Below, one piece after another: positions 1 through 5,840 of a DNA stretch of 7,889 bases. Made by a program: the position numbers and the translations under genes. This DNA is from Aquimarina sp. (lineage in GTDB: Bacteria > Bacteroidota > Bacteroidia > Flavobacteriales > Flavobacteriaceae): NCBI GenBank assembly GCA_011524575.1, contig WTKB01000345.1:1-7889 (forward strand), given 5' to 3'. A model generated the notes under the pieces. It did not search any database and had not been told where the DNA came from. It saw only the letters and a program-made list of their open reading frames with translations. How positions within the stretch are numbered: the first letter of the stretch is position 1; every line of letters begins with the position of its first letter.

Positions 1-68
1 CAAAACCTTAAACTTTTGAATTACAGTTTGTATTTAGTTTAAACAAGCTCTAATTGGTATAATAGATT

Positions 69-623
69 TTACTCACTCCAATCTAACCATAAATATTTAA
101 TAGCAGCTTCATCTGGAATTTGATGAACTTCAATTTTAGAATTCGTATCAAAAAGTAAGTTTTCAGGGAGTTCTTTTTTATTGATTCCTATATATGCTCC
201 AATAGTATCGATATTTACTAAAGCAAGGCTCAAAGTATTGGTGATTTTCCCTAAAGCATACTGCTCTTTAAGTTCTTTAAACGTACTAGAAAGTCCAAAA
301 CCTTTCTCGGTTTTGAATCTTGGATCAAGAATTTGAACGGTTTTAATAGTGGCAATCGAATCAAAAGCCTCACTTCGCTCTAAAGATAATAGAGGATTCC
401 CCTCCTTATCATAGATTTCTATATTATTACTTGTTCCTAAAAACTCATCTCCTGCCACACGCATCACTACAGAATCATTAGAAAAAATGGTTCTAATATC
501 TTTCACCAGTGTAGATTTATTTAAGTGACCTACACTATCTAAAGAAATCCTAAAAGGATCTACTTTTTTTTGACAACTTACAAGGGTAATTATTAAAGCT
601 GCTATACTTAAAAATCGAAACAT
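69..623 (-). CDS. Small putative lipoprotein, conserved hypothetical of flavobacteria
   Basis: 184-residue protein of unknown function. The N-terminus is a short lipoprotein signal peptide: basic R3, a hydrophobic stretch at residues 5-15, then the lipobox L-V-S-C with the acceptor cysteine at C17. The mature protein would therefore be lipid-anchored in the envelope. The residue after the cysteine is Q, not D, and the following K-K-V-D lacks the acidic run typical of Bacteroidota surface-export signals, so a periplasm-facing location is the better guess. The mature part has no transmembrane segment and no catalytic motif that I recognise. It contains a D-P-R-F-K-T-E-K-G motif (100-108) and ends in W-L-D-W-S-E. 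From memory, similar proteins occur in flavobacterial genomes as uncharacterised proteins; I could not check this. It starts at ATG 623, 52 bases after the stop of the upstream DUF853 ATPase on the same strand, and no good promoter is visible between them, so it may be the last gene of that transcript. The start is well fixed by the signal peptide. Confidence 0.85.
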   Translation of the reverse strand: MFRFLSIAALIITLVSCQKKVDPFRISLDSVGHLNKSTLVKDIRTIFSNDSVVMRVAGDEFLGTSNNIEIYDKEGNPLLSLERSEAFDSIATIKTVQILDPRFKTEKGFGLSSTFKELKEQYALGKITNTLSLALVNIDTIGAYIGINKKELPENLLFDTNSKIEVHQIPDEAAIKYLWLDWSE

Positions 624-675
624 AGAAAATTACTTAAAGTAGTTTTTATACCAATTAATAAAATTATACAGGATA

Positions 676-2232
676 TTATCTTAATATTTTTTGTAAAATA
701 CCCAGTGCTCCACGAATAAAAGTAGCACTTGTAAGGACTTTTAATACCGCCTTTTGAGTATCACTACTTTGAGATGATCTTGAAGAAGAGGACGATGGTG
801 TACTACGTGAAGAACGTTTGTTTAATTTTTCTTGTTCTTCTCTAGCAGCTTCTTTAGCCTCTTCTGCTTCTGCTTGTTCTATTTTTTTACTGAGAATTTC
901 ATAAGCACTTTCTGGATCAAGTACTTCTTGGTATTTGTCATAAATTTCTGAACGCTCAATAAGGTTATCTAACTCTTTTTGATTAAGAACTCCCATTCTA
1001 CTTTTAGGAGCACGTAACATCACATGAGCTAATGGGGTAGGAATCCCTTTTTCATTTAATGCTGTAATTAAAGCCTCACCAATACCAAGTCCTGTGATTA
1101 ATTCCGAAGTATTATAAAAATCTGATAACGGGTAATTTTCTGCCGTAAGTTTAATCGCCTTACGATCTTTGGCTGTAAAAGCACGTAAAGCGTGTTGTAC
1201 TTTAAGCCCTAATTGCCCTAAAATACCATCAGGCACATCCGTAGGAGTTTGGGTAACAAAATATAGACCAACACCTTTAGAACGGATCAATTTTACAATA
1301 TTTTCTATTTGATCCAATAATGCTTTAGAGGCTTGATTAAAAATCAAATGTGCTTCATCTAAAAAAAGTACCAGTTCTGGTCGATCTCCATCTCCTTGCT
1401 CTGGAAGTGTACTGTATACCTCTGCTAATAAACTCAACATAAAAGTTGAGAAAAGCTTTGGACGATCTTGAATATCAGTAAGTCTAAGAATATTGATCAT
1501 CCCTCTACCCTTGTCATCATGACGCATTAAATCTTGAACTTCAAAAGAACGTTCTCCAAAAAAAAGTTCGCCTCCTTGTTGTTCGATTTCTATAATTTTT
1601 CTTAAAATAGCTCCAGTAGATGCTTTAGAGATACTCCCGTACTGTTCTTGAACTTCTGCTTTTCCTTCATCAGAGGTTACATATTGGAGTACTTTTTTCA
1701 AATCCTTAAGATCTAATAAAGCTAAATTATTATCATCACAATATTTAAATACCACAGATAAAATCCCAGCCTGCGTATCCGTAACATCAAGTATTCTTGA
1801 CAGTAAAATAGGTCCAAACTCACTAACCGTAGCTCGTAATCGAGTTCCTTCTTGCTCAGACAAAGTTAAAATCTCTACTGGATAGCCCGAAGGTTCAAAA
1901 GGAATACCTAATTTCTCATGTCTTTCATCAATTTTTGGATGACCATCACTAGGTTTTGCAAGTCCACTAAGGTCTCCTTTTAAGTCCATTAACAGTACAG
2001 GTACTCCTTTATCACTTAAACTTTCAGCAAGAAGTTGTAGGGTTTTAGTCTTACCAGTACCTGTAGCTCCAGCAATAAGCCCGTGTCGGTTTAAAGTTTT
2101 TAGAGGAATATTTACAGGTGCTTCACTAAAAGTTTCTCCTTCAAAAATTCCTGCTCCAAGTGAAATAACTTCAGAAGATTTAAAAGAATAACCTTCATTG
2201 ATATGTGATATAAAATTTTCAGAATTACTCAT
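676..2232 (-). CDS. HerA-like P-loop ATPase, DUF853 (YjgR) family
   Basis: 518-residue cytoplasmic ATPase of the HerA/FtsK superfamily, DUF853 branch (E. coli YjgR type, about 500 residues, so this is full length). Visible motifs are the Walker A loop G-A-T-G-T-G-K-T (55-62) after the family-typical H-G-L-I-A, a conserved L-M-D-L-K-G-D strand (81-87), Walker B L-V-L-F-L-D-E-A-H (287-295), and a sensor-like F-V-T-Q-T-P-T-D-V-P (325-334) followed by the G-Q-L-G-L-K-V-Q-H-A-L-R-A-F segment (339-352). HerA relatives form hexameric rings that pump or translocate DNA; the actual substrate of DUF853 members is not established. Beyond about residue 445 comes an acidic, Ala/Glu-rich stretch that may be a coiled coil (450-470). 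A Ser/Arg-rich low-complexity linker follows (473-490), then a terminal hydrophobic-basic helix (about 492-518). ATG 2232 is chosen because M-S-N-S-E-N-F leads directly into the family N-terminus. It lies 61 bases after the ABC-F stop on the same strand, with no promoter recognised in the gap. Confidence 0.93.
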   Translation of the reverse strand: MSNSENFISHINEGYSFKSSEVISLGAGIFEGETFSEAPVNIPLKTLNRHGLIAGATGTGKTKTLQLLAESLSDKGVPVLLMDLKGDLSGLAKPSDGHPKIDERHEKLGIPFEPSGYPVEILTLSEQEGTRLRATVSEFGPILLSRILDVTDTQAGILSVVFKYCDDNNLALLDLKDLKKVLQYVTSDEGKAEVQEQYGSISKASTGAILRKIIEIEQQGGELFFGERSFEVQDLMRHDDKGRGMINILRLTDIQDRPKLFSTFMLSLLAEVYSTLPEQGDGDRPELVLFLDEAHLIFNQASKALLDQIENIVKLIRSKGVGLYFVTQTPTDVPDGILGQLGLKVQHALRAFTAKDRKAIKLTAENYPLSDFYNTSELITGLGIGEALITALNEKGIPTPLAHVMLRAPKSRMGVLNQKELDNLIERSEIYDKYQEVLDPESAYEILSKKIEQAEAEEAKEAAREEQEKLNKRSSRSTPSSSSSRSSQSSDTQKAVLKVLTSATFIRGALGILQKILR

Positions 2233-2293
2233 AATTATTTAATTAGGCTGTAATTTACTAAATTGTTGTTTTTTTTTGGTAAAAAATTTATTT

Positions 2294-4195
2294 TCAACCT
2301 TCCATTTTTTCAGAAAGTTCTAACCAACGTTCTTCTAAGCGTTCTAACTTTTGAATGATTTCTTGTAAATGATTAGACTTTTCTAATAGAGTGGCTTCAT
2401 CAAAAGTATTTACAAGAAACTCCTCTTCTATTTCTTTCTTTTTACGTTCTAACTTTTGAATTTCACGTTCTGTTTTTTGAAATTCTTTCTGTTCGTTAAA
2501 ACTAAGACCTGTATGTGTATTTTGATTTTGTTTCCAATTATTTTTATTGGTCTCTGAGGATTTATCCTCGATCACTTTAATAGAAGAAGTCTCTTGAACA
2601 GAAGCATCCACTTTTGAATTAGAATACACTCTATAATCCGAGTAATTGCCAGGAAAATCCTGCACTTTCCCTTGACCTTGAAACACAAATAAATGATCTA
2701 CAATTTTATCCATAAAATACCTATCGTGGGAAACAACCAGTAAACAACCAGGGTAGTCTAATAAAAAATTTTCCAAGACATTTAATGTGACAATATCTAA
2801 ATCATTGGTAGGCTCATCTAAAATTAAAAAGTTAGGATTTTGTATAAGCACCGTACACAAATACAATCTTTTACGCTCTCCTCCGCTTAATTTCTCAACA
2901 ACATCATATTGTTTTTTTCGATCAAATAAAAAACGCTCTAACAACTGCCCAGCAGAAATTTGTCTTCCCTTTTTTAAAGGAATAAATTCTCCAAATTCCT
3001 TAATAACCTCAATGACTTTTTGACCAGGCTTTATAGTAATTCCTTTTTGGGTGTAATAGCCTATTTTAAGAGTATCCCCAAGAATAACCTTTCCTTTATC
3101 TGGAGTAATACGTTGTGTAATTAGATTTAAGAAAGAAGATTTCCCAGTACCATTTTTGCCAATAATCCCGATACGCTCCCCTTTTTTAAACACATAGTCA
3201 AACTGATCAAGCACCATAAGATCTCCAAAGCTTTTAGAAACTTTATGAAGTTCTATAATTTTACTCCCTAGTCGTTCCATGTTAATCTCTAAAACCATTT
3301 GATGATTGGCTCTACGTTGTAGCGCTTTTTCTTTTATGGATTTAAAATCATCAATTCGAGACTTCGATTTTGTCGTTCGTGCCTTAGGTTGGCGACGCAT
3401 CCATTCGAGTTCTTTTTTATAGAGTTGTTTTGTTTTTCCGTGTTCTATGGCTTCTTGCTCAATGCGGGCTTCTTTTTTTTCAAGGTAATAAGCATAGTTT
3501 CCTTTATAACTATAAAGTTTACCTGTATCAAGTTCTACAATTTCATTACAGACATTTTCTAAGAAATACCTATCATGAGTAATCATAAAAAGGGTAATCT
3601 TTTCCTTATTGAAATGCTCTTCTAACCATTCGATCATTTCTAAATCAAGGTGGTTAGTAGGCTCATCTAAAAAAATCAATTCGGGATTACTTAAAAGTAC
3701 ATTTGCTAATGCTAAACGTTTTTTTTGCCCTCCAGAAAGTTTATCTACTTTAACGGAAAGATCATCTAATTTAAGTTTAGAAAGTGTTTGCTTGTATTGC
3801 GTTTCAAAATCCCAAGCATTTGTTTGCTCCATTTTATCAAATGCTACTTGTAAAGCTTCACTATCTTCAGGGTTTTCTAATGCCTTATTATAATTAGCAA
3901 TAGCTTTTAAGCTTTCATTTTCACCTGCTAAAATAACTTGTTCGATAGTCATTTCTGGGTTGAGATAAGGCTCTTGAGGTAAAAAAGCTGTTTTAAGATT
4001 TTTTCGATATACGACCTTGCCATCATCAGGAGCATCCATTTGGGTAATAATTTGGAGCATTGAAGATTTCCCTGTTCCATTCTTGGCAACAAAACCTATT
4101 TTTTGCCCTTCGTTAATACCGAAAGAAATATTTTCAAATAATACGCGCTCTCCAAAACCTTTGGAGATACCTTCTACGGATACAAAATTGATCAA
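2294..4195 (-). CDS. uup: ABC-F family ATP-binding protein, Uup type
   Basis: 633-residue soluble protein with two ABC domains in one chain and no membrane segments, the hallmark of ABC-F factors, which act on ribosomes. Domain 1 has a P-loop at 37-44 (A-K-N-G-T-G-K-S), Q-loop F-L-P-Q (71-74), signature L-S-G-G-Q (153-157), Walker B L-I-F-L-D-E-P-T-N-H-L-D (173-184) and switch histidine T-H-D-R-Y (206-210). Domain 2 has a P-loop at 346-353, signature L-S-G-G-E (436-440), Walker B L-I-L-D-E-P-T-N-D-L-D (457-467) and S-H-D-R-Y (489-493). The linker (about 240-305) carries E-W-M-R-R-Q-P-K-A-R, matching the Uup linker. The C-terminus (about 565-633) is a charged coiled coil, as in the Uup DNA-binding tail. 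The linker and tail favour Uup over EttA. In E. coli Uup is linked to ribosome function and to tolerance of branched DNA intermediates. The start codon is TTG at 4195: an in-frame TAG lies at 4210-4208, and the next ATG is residue 46, inside the P-loop region. Divergent from guaA. Confidence 0.93.
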   Translation of the reverse strand: MINFVSVEGISKGFGERVLFENISFGINEGQKIGFVAKNGTGKSSMLQIITQMDAPDDGKVVYRKNLKTAFLPQEPYLNPEMTIEQVILAGENESLKAIANYNKALENPEDSEALQVAFDKMEQTNAWDFETQYKQTLSKLKLDDLSVKVDKLSGGQKKRLALANVLLSNPELIFLDEPTNHLDLEMIEWLEEHFNKEKITLFMITHDRYFLENVCNEIVELDTGKLYSYKGNYAYYLEKKEARIEQEAIEHGKTKQLYKKELEWMRRQPKARTTKSKSRIDDFKSIKEKALQRRANHQMVLEINMERLGSKIIELHKVSKSFGDLMVLDQFDYVFKKGERIGIIGKNGTGKSSFLNLITQRITPDKGKVILGDTLKIGYYTQKGITIKPGQKVIEVIKEFGEFIPLKKGRQISAGQLLERFLFDRKKQYDVVEKLSGGERKRLYLCTVLIQNPNFLILDEPTNDLDIVTLNVLENFLLDYPGCLLVVSHDRYFMDKIVDHLFVFQGQGKVQDFPGNYSDYRVYSNSKVDASVQETSSIKVIEDKSSETNKNNWKQNQNTHTGLSFNEQKEFQKTEREIQKLERKKKEIEEEFLVNTFDEATLLEKSNHLQEIIQKLERLEERWLELSEKMEG

Positions 4196-4224
4196 AATAC
4201 TAAAAAACTAGAATTAAATAGTAA

Positions 4225-4232
4225 CAAAGGTA
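4225..4232 (-). promoter_or_regulatory. Candidate -7 element for the ABC-F gene
   Basis: Read on the minus strand this is TACCTTTG, a full match to the Bacteroidota -7 consensus TAnnTTTG. It lies about 30 bases before the TTG start of the ABC-F gene, implying a leader of roughly 20-27 bases. No TTG or TTTG is found at the expected -33 distance (the minus strand there reads AAAGCGGAAC), so only half of the promoter is visible. An eight-base match with two free positions can arise by chance in AT-rich DNA, but its position in the divergent intergenic region is right. Confidence 0.4.
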
Positions 4233-4253
4233 GAGTAATATATTTAGTTCCGC

Positions 4254-4283
4254 TTTGTAATAGCGTTATAAATGTTATTTTTG
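4254..4283 (+). promoter_or_regulatory. Candidate Bacteroidota promoter for guaA
   Basis: A TTTG at 4254-4257 and a TATTTTTG at 4276-4283 match the -33 (TTTG) and -7 (TAnnTTTG) elements of the primary sigma factor of Bacteroidota, with an 18-base spacer, within the usual range. The -7 box ends only seven bases before the guaA ATG at 4291. Transcription would then begin at or within a few bases of the start codon, leaving little or no 5' leader. No purine-rich ribosome-binding sequence lies upstream of the ATG. A second, weaker box, TATATTTA at 4239-4246, lacks the final G and a clear upstream partner. Confidence 0.55.
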
Positions 4284-4290
4284 CGGTATT

Positions 4291-5823
4291 ATGGAAGACA
4301 AAGTTTTAATTCTTGATTTTGGTTCTCAATACACACAACTCATTGCACGAAGAGTAAGAGAACTTAACATATACAGTGAAATTCATCCTTACTATAAATT
4401 CCCTGAGGATGTTTCTAAATACAAAGCCGTAATTTTATCAGGCTCTCCATTTTCAGTACGTGGTGAAGATGCCCCAAAAGTGGACTTATCCGAAATTAAA
4501 GGCAAAAAACCATTACTGGGGGTATGCTATGGAGCACAATATTTAGCTCATTTTTTCAAAGGAAAGGTAGCTGCCTCGAATACTCGAGAATATGGGCGTG
4601 CCAATTTAGCATTTATAAACAACACCAATGAACTACTTGAAGGGATCGAAATAGGTTCTCAAGTATGGATGAGCCATAGTGATACTATTAAAAATTTACC
4701 TGAAAATGGTATAAAACTAGCCAGTACCTCAGACGTAGAAAATGCTGCCTATCATATTGATGGTGAACAAACTTATGGTATTCAATTTCACCCAGAAGTA
4801 TATCACTCTACAGATGGGGCTAAACTCCTTAAGAACTTCTTGGTAGGTATTGCAGGAATTTCCCAAACTTGGACTCCAGATTCTTTTGTAGAAGCTACCG
4901 TAAAAGCTTTAAAAGAAAAAATAGGAAATGAAAAAGTAATTTTAGGACTTAGTGGTGGTGTAGACTCTAGTGTAGCTGCAGTGTTATTACACAAAGCTAT
5001 TGGCAGCCATTTACACTGTATTTTTGTAAATAATGGACTCTTACGTTTAAATGAATTTGAAAGCGTTCTAGAGCAATATAAAGGTATGGGACTTAATGTA
5101 AAAGGAGTAGATGCCTCTGCACGCTTTTTAAAAGAATTACATGGAGTTTCTGACCCAGAACAAAAACGAAAGATAATCGGCAAGGTCTTTGTTGATGTAT
5201 TTGATGACGAATCAAAACTTGTAGATGATGCGAAATGGCTTGCTCAAGGTACTATTTACCCTGATGTTATTGAGTCAGTTTCTGCCACAGGTGGGCCATC
5301 TGCAACGATAAAATCACATCATAATGTAGGTGGATTACCAGACTACATGAAACTTAAAGTGGTAGAACCTCTTAGAGCCTTATTTAAAGATGAGGTTCGT
5401 AGGGTAGGAAAATCTCTAGATATTGCTCCAGAAATCTTAGGAAGACACCCTTTTCCAGGACCAGGTCTAGCCATTCGTATTCTAGGTGAAATTACTGCTG
5501 AAAACGTAGCATTACTACAAAAAGTTGATGCTGTTTTTATTGATGGGTTAAAAAGTCATGGCCTGTATGATAAGGTATGGCAAGCAGGAGCTATACTACT
5601 ACCTATTAATAGTGTAGGAGTTATGGGTGATGAACGAACTTATGAGAAGTGTGTGGCACTACGAGCTGTAGAAAGTACAGATGGTATGACTGCTGATTGG
5701 GTAAATCTACCTTATGAGTTTTTACAAAAAGTATCTAATGATATTATAAATAAAGTAAAAGGGGTTAATAGAGTAGTATATGATATTAGTTCTAAACCAC
5801 CTGCTACTATTGAATGGGAATAA
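4291..5823 (+). CDS. guaA: GMP synthase (glutamine-hydrolysing)
   Basis: Cytoplasmic enzyme that makes GMP from XMP, ATP and glutamine, the last step of guanine nucleotide synthesis. The 510 residues cover the complete bacterial enzyme. The N-terminal class I glutamine amidotransferase domain (1-190) has the nucleophile C79 in G-V-C-Y-G (77-81) and the H167/E169 pair in F-H-P-E-V (166-170). The ATP pyrophosphatase domain (about 195-385) has the PP-loop S-G-G-V-D-S-S (221-227) and the flexible [10 protein letters not shown] segment (341-350). The C-terminal dimerisation and XMP-binding domain begins around H-P-F-P-G-P-G-L (386-393) and ends in the canonical K-P-P-A-T-I-E-W-E (502-510). All catalytic residues that I can check are present. 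The start is fixed by the standard N-terminus [15 protein letters not shown]. The gene diverges from the ABC-F gene and is followed after 17 bases by the LysM protein gene, probably on the same transcript. Confidence 0.98.
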   Translation: MEDKVLILDFGSQYTQLIARRVRELNIYSEIHPYYKFPEDVSKYKAVILSGSPFSVRGEDAPKVDLSEIKGKKPLLGVCYGAQYLAHFFKGKVAASNTREYGRANLAFINNTNELLEGIEIGSQVWMSHSDTIKNLPENGIKLASTSDVENAAYHIDGEQTYGIQFHPEVYHSTDGAKLLKNFLVGIAGISQTWTPDSFVEATVKALKEKIGNEKVILGLSGGVDSSVAAVLLHKAIGSHLHCIFVNNGLLRLNEFESVLEQYKGMGLNVKGVDASARFLKELHGVSDPEQKRKIIGKVFVDVFDDESKLVDDAKWLAQGTIYPDVIESVSATGGPSATIKSHHNVGGLPDYMKLKVVEPLRALFKDEVRRVGKSLDIAPEILGRHPFPGPGLAIRILGEITAENVALLQKVDAVFIDGLKSHGLYDKVWQAGAILLPINSVGVMGDERTYEKCVALRAVESTDGMTADWVNLPYEFLQKVSNDIINKVKGVNRVVYDISSKPPATIEWE

Positions 5824-5840
5824 ATTGTATCAATAACATT

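Noticed and set aside
25..49. Weak inverted repeat (AGTTTGT 25-31 / ACAAGCT 43-49) around a GTTTAAAC palindrome, downstream of the lipoprotein gene
   Set aside because: The stem is seven pairs with one G-U pair and an 11-base loop, and it pairs properly only in plus-strand RNA. It has no U tract, so it does not make a convincing terminator for the minus-strand genes.
624..675. Possible promoter before the lipoprotein gene (TTGG ... TAATTTTC on the minus strand)
   Set aside because: The -7 box lacks the final G and ends one base before the ATG, so transcription would begin inside the gene.
2269..2277. Run of nine T between the ABC-F and DUF853 genes
   Set aside because: It could be read as a slippery tract or terminator tail, but it has no preceding hairpin, is A-rich on the transcribed strand, and fits AT-rich intergenic DNA.
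2787..3893. Plus-strand open frames antisense to the ABC-F gene (2787-3023 and 3609-3893)
   Set aside because: Both lie opposite the Walker B/signature regions of the two ABC domains and share similar peptides only because those domains are duplicates. They have no start context or recognisable domain.
4085..4087. Alanine (A37) in place of the first glycine of the ABC-F domain 1 P-loop
   Set aside because: The Walker A consensus allows Ala or Gly at this position, and the rest (N-G-T-G-K-S) is intact, so it is not a sign of inactivation.
4017..4211. Plus-strand open frame opposite the start of the ABC-F gene
   Set aside because: It is the complement of the first ABC domain, with no independent coding signal.
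4803..5183. Minus-strand open frame opposite guaA
   Set aside because: Antisense shadow of a fully conserved enzyme; its low-complexity Ser/Phe-rich translation is typical of a non-coding frame.
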